Shown in pieces: positions 13,876 to 21,449 of a DNA stretch of 23,192 nt. The stretch comes from PNKC01 sp039917655. Lineage in GTDB: Bacteria; Chloroflexota; Dehalococcoidia; Tepidiformales; Tepidiformaceae. The position numbers were made by a program, and so were the translations under genes. The stretch is taken from NCBI GenBank assembly GCA_039917655.1, contig JBDSJC010000077.1:1-23192 (forward strand). The letters are read 5' to 3'. Every line of letters begins with the position of its first letter. Within the stretch, counting starts at the first letter, position 1. The notes beneath the pieces are model-generated. The model was not told the DNA's origin. It ran no database searches and worked only from the letters and a program-made list of their open reading frames with translations.

Positions 13876-15570
13876 TCACTCCGCGACTACCGCCGCTACC
13901 GCCCGCCGCACAACGTCGGCCGGTACGCCATCACGCAGCACGGCCTTGCCAAGCCGCTCGAGCAGCACCCAGCGCACTTTCCCGCCCGCCACCTTTTTGT
14001 CAAGCAGCGTTGCCTCGATTACGGCATCGGCATCGAGGCCGGGCGCGGTCTCTGGCAGCCCGCAGGCGCGAATTAGTCGCTGCTGGCGTTCGAATCCATC
14101 CTCAGACAGCAGTCCCAGTTCCACGCTGATCAACCCGGCGGCGCGCATCCCCACGGCCACCGCCTCGCCGTGCAGAAACCGTGTGTAGCCCGTGACTGCC
14201 TCGATCGCGTGGCCGACTGTGTGGCCGTAGTTGAGCAGCGTCCGCCGGTCGGCTTCACGCTCATCTTCGGAGACCACCTCGGCTTTGATCGCCACGCTCC
14301 GCTCGACGATCTCCGCGGACATCAAGGCAGGGCCGCCCATGGTCTCGGTCTCCAGGTCTCGCATCAGCACTTCATCAAGGATGAACGCGTGCTTGACCAC
14401 CTCGGCCCAGCCGTTCCGAAGCTGCCGCTCGGGGAGGGTGCGCAGGACTAGCGGGTCGATGACTACCCCGCGAGGCTGAACGAAGGCACCGATCATGTTC
14501 TTCCCGCGCGGGTGGTCCACGCCTGTTTTCCCTCCGACGGAGGCGTCCACCATGCCGAGTAGCGAGGTTGGCACGTGGACGAAATCGATGCCCCGCAGGC
14601 AGGTGGCGGCGGCGAATCCCCCGAGGTCCGTCACCACGCCGCCGCCAAGGCAGACGACAAAGTCGCGGCGCTCCACCCGATTCTCGATCAGCCAGTCGTA
14701 GACTCGCGAAACCGTCGCGAGGCTCTTCTGTTCCTCGCCCACCGCCAGCGCAAACTGCTGCGTTTCGAAGCCAGCCGCGGCCAGCGACCCGGCTAGCTGG
14801 GCGCCGTAGAGCGGCCCGACCGCCTCGTCCGTCAACACGAACGCTCGCCCCTTCAGACCAAGATCGCGGCAGATTCCCCCTACCTCGGCCAGGGCAGCAT
14901 TCTCAACAACCACCGGATAGCTGGCGCTTGCTGTGCGCACCACCGCTGCTACATGCACGTCAGCCAGACCGCGCTGCCCGGCTTCCTGGCGCGCGGCGCG
15001 CGGCGCGGCGACGCCCTCACGGTAAAACCGTTCGCCGGCCGGGGCGGGGCGCGAACGCCACTCCTCCCAGAGATTGACGATTTCGCCCGCAACCATCTCT
15101 GGAGAGAGCGCATCTACGTCAACAGCCGCATCGGCGCGCCGGTATAGCTCCCCGCGCTCTTCGTTCAGTGCTTTAAGCAGGCCCAGAGTGTCACCGCCAA
15201 TCAGCGGCCGCTCTTCGGTCTCTGGATTGGCGGCCAGCCTCTCGGCGGCACGTTCCGGCGAGGCCGAAAGCCAGACCACAAAGCCGCTGCCGATCGCGCT
15301 CCGGCTCGCCTCGTTCGTTGGGGCGCCGCCGCCGGTCGCGACCACGATCGGTTCCCGCGAGGCCAACTGCCGGAGAGCGTCGCTCTCAAAGCCTCGGAAC
15401 GCTGCTTCGCCTTCGTCCCGAAAGATCTCGGGCACGCCCTGGCCGCGCGCCGCCTCTATCTCGCGGTCGGAATCAGCGAACTCCCAGCCGAGACGATCGG
15501 CGAGGATGCGGCCAACGGTCGATTTCCCGCTTCCCGAAAGCCCGATGAGGAAGATCCGCCGTGCCGTCAC
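13876..15570 (-). CDS. aroKB: Bifunctional shikimate kinase / 3-dehydroquinate synthase
   Basis: The 564-residue fusion has an N-terminal shikimate kinase (~1-170) and a C-terminal dehydroquinate synthase (~205-564). The kinase has a P-loop GLSGSGKST (10-18), Asp33/Asp35, Arg59 and TGGGAP (79-84). The synthase has GGGVVTDLGGF, VPTSLLGMVDASVGGKTG, NGWAEVVKHA, LNYGHTVGHAIE and HGEAVAVGM, which hold the NAD- and zinc-binding residues. It covers steps 2 and 5 of the chorismate pathway. The start is GTG 15570, because AGGAG (15580-15576) sits 5 nt before it. The open frame extends further upstream but without family similarity. It lies 83 nt after aroC. Such fusions are known in other bacteria. 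Confidence 0.95.
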   Translation of the reverse strand: MTARRIFLIGLSGSGKSTVGRILADRLGWEFADSDREIEAARGQGVPEIFRDEGEAAFRGFESDALRQLASREPIVVATGGGAPTNEASRSAIGSGFVVWLSASPERAAERLAANPETEERPLIGGDTLGLLKALNEERGELYRRADAAVDVDALSPEMVAGEIVNLWEEWRSRPAPAGERFYREGVAAPRAARQEAGQRGLADVHVAAVVRTASASYPVVVENAALAEVGGICRDLGLKGRAFVLTDEAVGPLYGAQLAGSLAAAGFETQQFALAVGEEQKSLATVSRVYDWLIENRVERRDFVVCLGGGVVTDLGGFAAATCLRGIDFVHVPTSLLGMVDASVGGKTGVDHPRGKNMIGAFVQPRGVVIDPLVLRTLPERQLRNGWAEVVKHAFILDEVLMRDLETETMGGPALMSAEIVERSVAIKAEVVSEDEREADRRTLLNYGHTVGHAIEAVTGYTRFLHGEAVAVGMRAAGLISVELGLLSEDGFERQQRLIRACGLPETAPGLDADAVIEATLLDKKVAGGKVRWVLLERLGKAVLRDGVPADVVRRAVAAVVAE

Positions 15571-15575
15571 TGCTA

Positions 15576-15580
15576 CTCCT
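15576..15580 (-). promoter_or_regulatory. Ribosome binding site deciding the aroKB start
   Basis: AGGAG on the minus strand, 5 nt before GTG 15570, sets the start of the kinase domain at VTARRIFLIG. The remaining 15571-15653 spacer shows no clear promoter or terminator. Confidence 0.8.
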
Positions 15581-15653
15581 GTTTCATGGGCCGGGCCATT
15601 TCCCGCCAACGCCCAGTGTACCTGCCGTGCGCCGTGCACTTGCGCCCGCATGG

Positions 15654-16835
15654 TCAGCGTTGGCTGCGCCTGTCCCTGGGGACCAGCTGCGGGAGGTAGT
15701 GCTCGTAGTTCGAACGCGTCTCGGCTAAAGTGTCTCCAGCGAATTTCTCCAGCCAGGCGTCGGCCAGCACAATTGCGACCATGGCTTCGGCGACCACGCC
15801 CCCGGCGGGCACCACGCAGACATCGCTGCGCTCGTAACCTGCCAGCACTTCCTCGCCGGTATCCAGGTCCGCCGAGGGTAGCGGATGGGCCAGCGTGGGG
15901 ATCGGCTTGATCGCCGCCCGCACCACGATCTCCTCACCCGTACTCATCCCGCCTTCAATCCCGCCGTGGTTGTTCGTCGCGTGACGCCAGGGCTGCCCTT
16001 CCCATTTCGTCGCCGGGAGGATGACATCGTGCACCTGCGAGCCACGCAGGCTCGCGCTTTCGAAGCCGAGTCCGAAGCCCACCGCCTTGAAGGCGTTAAT
16101 GCTACAGATCGCCTGGGCGATGCGGCCGTCCAGCTTACGGTCCCAGTGAACGTGGCTGCCGAGCCCTAGCGGCACGCCAGCGACCCGCACCTCGATCTCA
16201 CCTCCGACCGTGTCACCGTCCGGCTTGGCAGCGTTGATAGCGGCGACCATCGCCTCCCCCGAAGCGGAGTCCGCGCAGCGCACTGGGTCGTTCTCCACGG
16301 CCACCCAGTCGATCGTCGCGGGGACCTGCGAACGCACACCGCCGATGGAAAGCGTGTGGCTGCGAAAAACCACGCCGAACTCGGCCAGCAATCGCTTCGC
16401 CACCGCGCCCACCGCCACGCGCGCAGCCGTCTCCCGCGCGCTTGCCCTCTCCAACACGTTGCGCACGTCTTCGAAACCGTACTTGATCGCCCCGGGCAGA
16501 TCAGCGTGTCCAGGCCGCAGTCTTGTCACGCGGTCGATCTCGATATCGACCGGCTCGATGGCCATCTGCTTGGTCCAGTTCACCCAGTCACGGTTCTCGA
16601 TCCAGAGCGCGACCGGCGAACCGAGCGTCAGGCCGTGGCGCACACCGCCCCTGATCTCCGCATGATCCTTTTCGATCTTCATACGCCCGCCACGGCCGTA
16701 GCCACCCTGCCGCCGCGCCAGGTCCGGCGCGATGTCCGCTTCCGAGAGCGGCAAACCCGCCGGCAGCCCTTCGACGACCATCGTCAGCCCCTTGCCGTGA
16801 CTCTCACCGGCCGTCAGGAATCGAAACTGGCCCAT
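15654..16835 (-). CDS. aroC: Chorismate synthase
   Basis: The 393-residue protein converts 5-enolpyruvylshikimate 3-phosphate to chorismate with reduced FMN. Family signatures are present: GESHGKGL (11-18), RRQGGYGRGGRM (41-52), RPGHADLPGAIKYG (~107-120), ERASARETAARVA, and later NNHGGIEGGMSTGEEI. The length is normal. The ATG at 16835 follows directly on the stop of the preceding gene (TAAATG, no gap), so translation is coupled. It is followed by aroKB after 83 nt. Confidence 0.97.
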   Translation of the reverse strand: MGQFRFLTAGESHGKGLTMVVEGLPAGLPLSEADIAPDLARRQGGYGRGGRMKIEKDHAEIRGGVRHGLTLGSPVALWIENRDWVNWTKQMAIEPVDIEIDRVTRLRPGHADLPGAIKYGFEDVRNVLERASARETAARVAVGAVAKRLLAEFGVVFRSHTLSIGGVRSQVPATIDWVAVENDPVRCADSASGEAMVAAINAAKPDGDTVGGEIEVRVAGVPLGLGSHVHWDRKLDGRIAQAICSINAFKAVGFGLGFESASLRGSQVHDVILPATKWEGQPWRHATNNHGGIEGGMSTGEEIVVRAAIKPIPTLAHPLPSADLDTGEEVLAGYERSDVCVVPAGGVVAEAMVAIVLADAWLEKFAGDTLAETRSNYEHYLPQLVPRDRRSQR

Positions 16836-17516
16836 TTACTCGGCTCCTCGTGGTTGCGCTTGCTGCGCGGCGAACGCAGCGGCGGCCTCTTCGGTCGGGC
16901 GTGGCGGCCCTCCCACAACCGGCGGCAGGTCAATCGGCAGCGGCTGACCATTCGCCGCCCGCTCGTAGCTCGTTTCGAACCGCCCCAGCAGTTCCGCTGG
17001 GGTCAACGCTTCCCAGGTGAGTGAATCCGCCACGGTCCGTTCCGCCGTCGTCGTGAGGATTGGCTTTTGCATTGGTGCGCCGTCTACTCCGCTGAACGTG
17101 GAGTACACATCCACACGGACAAAGTGCATCCGCAGGTTCGGGACATCGTAAAGCATTATGTCGCACAGCCTGGCGGCGAGCGAAATTGCCTCGTCGAGCG
17201 CTGACGAGACCTGCACGCGCCGCCCGTCTTCGGTTCGGAACTCGCCCTCCGCCGATGTCGAAAGCGTCGCCCCATCAATGTCCACCGCAATCAGTTGCGC
17301 ACCCTGGACGCCGGCCCAAAGATTGGTCGGCGTGCCCTTTGGCGGTCGCGCTCGCTGCCAGGTAGCCAGCGCCTCCAGGATCAGCGCCCCGACGATATCC
17401 ACGTCGCCCGATTCCACTTTGCGCCGCCAGGCCCGGTGTTGAAACATCTCGCTCGAAACCGCCCAACCGACGAACAGGAAGATCGTCAGAGTGATCACGC
17501 TGCCGATGACGATCAT
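16836..17516 (-). CDS. Unknown single-pass membrane protein inside the aro operon
   Basis: I do not recognise this 226-residue protein. It has one N-terminal membrane segment (~3-20), a predicted soluble domain (~35-185) of mixed alpha/beta character, and a Pro/Ala-rich tail (~193-226). Short landmarks are VDIVGALILEALATWQR, LIAVDIDGATL and LCDIMLYDVPNLRMHFVRVDVY. It has no cysteine cluster, nucleotide-binding loop or repeats. Its ATG overlaps the aroE stop (ATGA, 17513-17516) and its TAA touches the aroC start, so it is made together with two chorismate enzymes. Whether it helps that pathway or envelope growth (mltG is also near) cannot be told. Confidence 0.8.
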   Translation of the reverse strand: MIVIGSVITLTIFLFVGWAVSSEMFQHRAWRRKVESGDVDIVGALILEALATWQRARPPKGTPTNLWAGVQGAQLIAVDIDGATLSTSAEGEFRTEDGRRVQVSSALDEAISLAARLCDIMLYDVPNLRMHFVRVDVYSTFSGVDGAPMQKPILTTTAERTVADSLTWEALTPAELLGRFETSYERAANGQPLPIDLPPVVGGPPRPTEEAAAAFAAQQAQPRGAE

Positions 17517-18373
17517 GCCAGCCTCCCGGCCGCGCCGCGCGTGGCGAGGGCTTTACGCGCCGCCTCGAACATCACTTCGATCGGCGCCACCAGCCCGGTC
17601 CAGAGCTCGAACCCCAGCGCGCCCTGGTAGACCAGCATCGGCAGCCCGCCGAGCCTCGGCAGGTCGCGCGCTTGCGCGGCCGCGAGCAACGGCGTCTCTT
17701 CCGGTGCGTAAACGATGTCCGCCACCAGCGTCCCGGCCTTCGCGGTCGCAAGGTCTACCGGGAGCGCCAGCGGCGCCGGTCCCCCGTGCATGCCAATCGA
17801 AGTGCAGTTCACCACAGCATCGTACCCCTCGAGCGAAGCAGTCGACGACACGGCGCTCACACCCCGGAGCCCTGCTGCGCTGACGTCCGTCGCCAGCCGT
17901 TCTGCGCGGCTCGCGTCGCGGTTCGAGATGCAGACCCGGCTGGCGCGAGCCTCCGCCAGCGCGAAGGCGATCCCGCGTGCGGCGCCGCCAGCCCCAATCA
18001 GGAGAATCGCTCGTCCCTCGGGCTCGAAGTGGGCCTCGTTTCGCAGGGCGGCGATGAAGCCTGGACCATCGGTGTTGAAGCCGAACAGCCGCCCATCGCG
18101 GTTGACGATGGTATTGACTGCTCCCACGCGTGCGCTCTGGCCGCCCAACTCATCAAGCAGCGGGAACACCGCCTCCTTGTGCGGGATCGTGACGTTCGCC
18201 CCGAGGACATCCGCGTCACGCAGGCTGGCGACTCGCCACTCGAGGCTGCCTGCTGGCGTGTCCCAGCGTTCGTATGAAGTCTGTAGTCCGCAGTGGGCGA
18301 ACGCCGCCGTCTGAAACACCGGTGAAAGCGACTGCGCCACCGGGTGCCCGATGATCCCGCAGCGCCCGCTCAT
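17513..18373 (-). CDS. aroE: Shikimate 5-dehydrogenase
   Basis: The 286-residue protein reduces 3-dehydroshikimate with NADPH. Shikimate-binding Ser15 and Ser17 are in QSLSP. The catalytic pair is Lys66 (NVTIPHKE) and Asp102 (FNTDGPGF). The nucleotide-binding loop is GAGGAARG (127-134), followed by SNRDASRAE and, near the C-terminus, PMLVYQGALGFELWTG. The frame is open 240 nt upstream inside mltG, but ATG 18373 matches the family N-terminus (MSGRCGIIGHPVAQSLSP) and overlaps the mltG stop as ATGA. Confidence 0.96.
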   Translation of the reverse strand: MSGRCGIIGHPVAQSLSPVFQTAAFAHCGLQTSYERWDTPAGSLEWRVASLRDADVLGANVTIPHKEAVFPLLDELGGQSARVGAVNTIVNRDGRLFGFNTDGPGFIAALRNEAHFEPEGRAILLIGAGGAARGIAFALAEARASRVCISNRDASRAERLATDVSAAGLRGVSAVSSTASLEGYDAVVNCTSIGMHGGPAPLALPVDLATAKAGTLVADIVYAPEETPLLAAAQARDLPRLGGLPMLVYQGALGFELWTGLVAPIEVMFEAARKALATRGAAGRLA

Positions 18374-19452
18374 TGGCCGTACAACGCGATGTTCCGCTCG
18401 TGCTCGGCGATGCTCACCGAAAAGACGTGCGAACCGTCCGCCGCCTTCGCGTTCGCGACGAAATAGTAGTATTTCGTCGTCTCGGGGTTCGCCACGGCTT
18501 CGATTGAGGCCAGCCCGGGGCAGGCGATCGGGCCGGGAGGCAGCCCGGCGAACTGCCGCGTGTTGTACTTCGAAGGGTTCTCGAGGTCGTCGATCGTCAG
18601 CTCTTTCTTCCACCAGCCGCTCTTCTCAACGCTCTTTGGGTTCAGGGCGGCGGCGAACTGCACAGTCGGATCAGCGCCCAGGCGGTCACCGGCGGCCAGG
18701 CGGTTGTAGAACACTGCCGCGATAACCGGGCGCTCCTCCTCCTTGGCAGCCTCGCGCTCAACCACGGAGGCGAGCGTCAGCGCCTGGTGCGTGTTCAGCC
18801 CGTGCGCCAGGGAAGCTGCCCGCAGCTCCGGGGTGAACCGCCGGTCCATCGTCTTGATCATCAGCGCCACCAACTGCGCCGTGGTGGAACCAGCCGGCAG
18901 GATGTAGGTGTCCGGAAAGAGGTAGCCCTGGAGCCCAGCGCCCGCCGGGAGGTTTGCCGCCAGCTCGGGCGGAAGCGTGGCGGTGGCAACCGCGTCAAGG
19001 AACTGCTGGCGTGCGCCGAACCCGGCCCTGGCAGCAATGTCCGCCATCTCCTCCACCCTGAGCCCCTCCGGGAAGGTGACGCGGATTACGGCAACGGCAT
19101 CGCGTACAGTCAGTTGGCCAACCACGCCCACAGCAGATGAATTCTTCGACAGTACAAAATCACCGGCGCTCAGTTTGTCCTGGAGGCCCATCAAGCTGAC
19201 CAGCAGCTCGAACTGCCGGCCCGAACGAATTACGCTCAGCTTCTGTAGATCTTGGCCAACATCCGCGGCGTTCCGCCCTGTTTTCAGCGAATAGCGGACC
19301 TGCTCGCCGCGCTGCGCAGCCTTCGCCCCGGAAGGCAGGTTGCCGTTCAACACGTCACCCGGAGTGCGAGCCACGGCGTAGGTTGCGCCAAGGATGGCGA
19401 AGACGCAGAGTACGGCCGCAATCGCCGCCAGCCGTGAATGGCCTGTGTTCAA
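18370..19452 (-). CDS. mltG: MltG-type endolytic murein transglycosylase
   Basis: The 360-residue membrane-anchored enzyme cuts nascent glycan strands and helps set their length. It has one N-terminal membrane segment (~8-28), a LysM-like stretch (~50-115) and the YceG catalytic domain. The domain has VTFPEGL (125-131), LQGYLFPDTY (174-183), LASVVEREA with catalytic Glu232, FYNRL (248-252) and LGADPTVQFA. It starts with TTG 19452, overlapping the ruvX stop as TTGA, and overlaps aroE at its own stop. The ruvX-mltG pairing is common in bacteria. Confidence 0.95.
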   Translation of the reverse strand: MNTGHSRLAAIAAVLCVFAILGATYAVARTPGDVLNGNLPSGAKAAQRGEQVRYSLKTGRNAADVGQDLQKLSVIRSGRQFELLVSLMGLQDKLSAGDFVLSKNSSAVGVVGQLTVRDAVAVIRVTFPEGLRVEEMADIAARAGFGARQQFLDAVATATLPPELAANLPAGAGLQGYLFPDTYILPAGSTTAQLVALMIKTMDRRFTPELRAASLAHGLNTHQALTLASVVEREAAKEEERPVIAAVFYNRLAAGDRLGADPTVQFAAALNPKSVEKSGWWKKELTIDDLENPSKYNTRQFAGLPPGPIACPGLASIEAVANPETTKYYYFVANAKAADGSHVFSVSIAEHERNIALYGQ

Positions 19453-19892
19453 TTCTGGCCTCCGCGCCGCGAGTCCAAAACGGCCTGCAACACAATCGCC
19501 GCCGACTGGGAATCCAGTTCGCCCGACTTCCGCCTGGCCGAGCCTTTCACCGTTCGCGCAGCTTCGACTGACGATAGCCGTTCATCCCAGGTGCTCACCG
19601 GCACAGTCAGCCGTTCGCGCAGTGCCCGCACGAATTCGCGCACACCTGCTGTCTGGCCCGAATCGCTGCCGGAAAGCGAAAGCGGCAGGCCAACTACCAC
19701 CTCGCCGATATCGTCCGCGCCTACCAGCCGCACTACCTCATCCACCATCTGGGGCATCGAGTCACGGTGAATCGCAGGGCGCGGGTGGGCGAACATACCA
19801 AGCTCGTCGCTCAGCGCAACGCCCGTCCGCCGCGACCCGGGATCAAGGGCGAGCACTCGCCGCTGGTGTGACAGCTGCTGTTGGGGTTGCAT
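19449..19892 (-). CDS. ruvX: YqgF/RuvX-family putative Holliday junction resolvase
   Basis: The 147-residue RNase H-fold protein has LALDPGSRRTGVALSD (catalytic Asp17), VVVGLPLSLSGSDSGQT, STWDERLSS and the final acidic motif LDSQSAA. This family is linked to pre-16S rRNA 5' processing and to resolvase activity. The ATG at 19892 makes it overlap the preceding gene by 50 nt. GTG 19856 would give 135 residues starting directly at the core strand and a 14-nt overlap, and is quite possible. Neither has a good ribosome site. Confidence 0.9.
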   Translation of the reverse strand: MQPQQQLSHQRRVLALDPGSRRTGVALSDELGMFAHPRPAIHRDSMPQMVDEVVRLVGADDIGEVVVGLPLSLSGSDSGQTAGVREFVRALRERLTVPVSTWDERLSSVEAARTVKGSARRKSGELDSQSAAIVLQAVLDSRRGGQN

Positions 19893-21417
19893 TATTCGAT
19901 TGCTTTGGAGTGGAGTCTGAGGCCACCGGCCGTACTCCGAGCTTCACGGAGATTCGAAAGTCGAAGCGAGGCAGCCGTGGCGCCCAACCCGGCGTCATCT
20001 CCACGTCTACATCTTCAATACCATAGCGGCTCTTGAGGGTCGATTTTGCGCCATCCTTGGATTGGCCTTTTACGACGTCCTTTACGTCCTGACTCGTGAG
20101 GTTGCGGGCGAAGTTGCCTTGAAGGCGAAGCTCGCTTCGAATCTCCCCCGCCGCGGTATCAGGAATGCGCGCGCCGGTTTCCACCGCCGAGACACTGCCG
20201 GGGATGAACTCGCCCGTGCTGCCGCCCTCCTGGCGCAGCACAAGCCGTGCCACCTGGGTCAGCGTGCTTTCGACCACAGCCAGGGCCCGAACGGTGACGG
20301 TGACTGGCAGCAGCAGGAAGTCCGCGGGCTTTCCGACGGCCGCCGAAGGCTCGCCAACCTCCGTCGTGGACTTCGCCGTGCGCAGAAACACTGCATCGTG
20401 CGGTCGTGCGGTCACCAGCGTGGCGCGCGCTGCATCGGAGTTCCCGAAGGCATTGGCAAGCGCCGTGGCCGCTTCGAGGTCAGCAAGAGCCACCGCCGCC
20501 CTCTCTTCGTTCGTGCCGCCCGCGGCGGCCGCGGGGTTGGTGACCGTCATCGTGCGCAGCTTGGCATCCAGCCAGCCGGTCAGCGTGGCTGCCGCCAGGT
20601 TCCCGGCGATCCCGGGTTGCTCAGCGGTGACCGCCGCCGAGGCTGTCCCGCCAGCCGGCACGCTCGTGGCCGCATCGAGCAAGAACGGCACGAACGCTGG
20701 CCCTCCAAGTATCACGGTCCCGGCCGGAAGGCTGATCGCGGCAGCAGTCGGATTCGTGATCGTAACCGCCGCTTTGGCCGCTAGCACACCAACCGAGACC
20801 TTGCCCGTTGTCTTTACGGCCAGCGTCACGGTCTGCTTCGCGCTTACGTCCTGCGCGGGCACTTCCAGGGTCGCGCTATCGATGCCCTGCTGCGTCCGTG
20901 ACGCCGTTACGGTGATCACCTGGGTGAGCGTCTCAACGGGCGGGTAGACCGAGACCGCCGCGCTGGGGGCAATGGTAAGGGCGAGCAGACCGAGAGCTGC
21001 CACAACGGCGGCGATGACCGCCAACTGGGCGTAGCGCCCCAGGGCAGGCATCGCCAGGCTCTTCCCGAAGAGCCGTATCACGCGGCGGCCGCCAGCATCC
21101 CAGCGCACCTCCTGCGGGCGCCGCGCCACCGGGATGCCCACCAGGCGGGCGCGACCGGCGAGGTTCACCGCGCCCGTGGCGATCGCCACCAGTTTGCCGG
21201 ACTCCTCGGCGTGACGCTGAAGCCGCCGCATGCCGAGCTCCGTCGAAAGCTGGCGGTTACCGTCCGGCGCGTGAATGACTACGGCGTACGTCGGCGCCAC
21301 ATCCACTCGGCCACAGATCGCGGCGATGTCTTCCCGCCGATCGATCAGTACGACGCTCGCAAGACTCGAACTGTCGGGTCCGCCCGCCTGATCCCCGGTA
21401 TTTTCGTCCTGTGTCAT
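19843..21417 (-). CDS. Membrane-anchored baseplate J/gp47-like domain protein
   Basis: The 524-residue protein has a cytoplasmic N-terminal alpha/beta domain (~20-105) and one membrane segment (~128-150). A large Ala/Thr/Val-rich extracytoplasmic region has the repeated beta pattern of baseplate-J-like proteins, including VSAKQTVTLAVKTTGKV, ITNPTAAAISLPAGT, AEQPGIAGNLAAATL and VTNPAAAAGGTNEER. I recognise this layout from Chloroflexota chromosomal genes, where its role is not established. No other phage or contractile-tail genes are nearby, so it is probably not part of a prophage. ATG 21417 is chosen over TTG 21429 because GAGGAG (21427-21422) lies just before it. It sits 32 nt after alaS and overlaps ruvX. 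Confidence 0.65.
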   Translation of the reverse strand: MTQDENTGDQAGGPDSSSLASVVLIDRREDIAAICGRVDVAPTYAVVIHAPDGNRQLSTELGMRRLQRHAEESGKLVAIATGAVNLAGRARLVGIPVARRPQEVRWDAGGRRVIRLFGKSLAMPALGRYAQLAVIAAVVAALGLLALTIAPSAAVSVYPPVETLTQVITVTASRTQQGIDSATLEVPAQDVSAKQTVTLAVKTTGKVSVGVLAAKAAVTITNPTAAAISLPAGTVILGGPAFVPFLLDAATSVPAGGTASAAVTAEQPGIAGNLAAATLTGWLDAKLRTMTVTNPAAAAGGTNEERAAVALADLEAATALANAFGNSDAARATLVTARPHDAVFLRTAKSTTEVGEPSAAVGKPADFLLLPVTVTVRALAVVESTLTQVARLVLRQEGGSTGEFIPGSVSAVETGARIPDTAAGEIRSELRLQGNFARNLTSQDVKDVVKGQSKDGAKSTLKSRYGIEDVDVEMTPGWAPRLPRFDFRISVKLGVRPVASDSTPKQSNNATPTAAVTPAASARP

Positions 21418-21421
21418 ATCG

Positions 21422-21427
21422 CTCCTC
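21422..21427 (-). promoter_or_regulatory. Ribosome binding site deciding the baseplate-J-like gene start
   Basis: GAGGAG on the minus strand, 4 nt before ATG 21417, favours the ATG over the in-frame TTG at 21429. Confidence 0.7.
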
Positions 21428-21449
21428 AATTCCGGGCTAACTGTCTGGG

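Noticed and set aside
18374..18613. 80-residue N-terminal extension of AroE
   Set aside because: It is an Arg/Glu-rich shadow of mltG. The family start MSGRCGIIGHP overlaps the mltG stop as ATGA.
19843..21417. Prophage or contractile injection system suggested by the baseplate-J-like protein
   Set aside because: All neighbours are housekeeping genes in one tight operon, and there are no tail, capsid or integrase genes.
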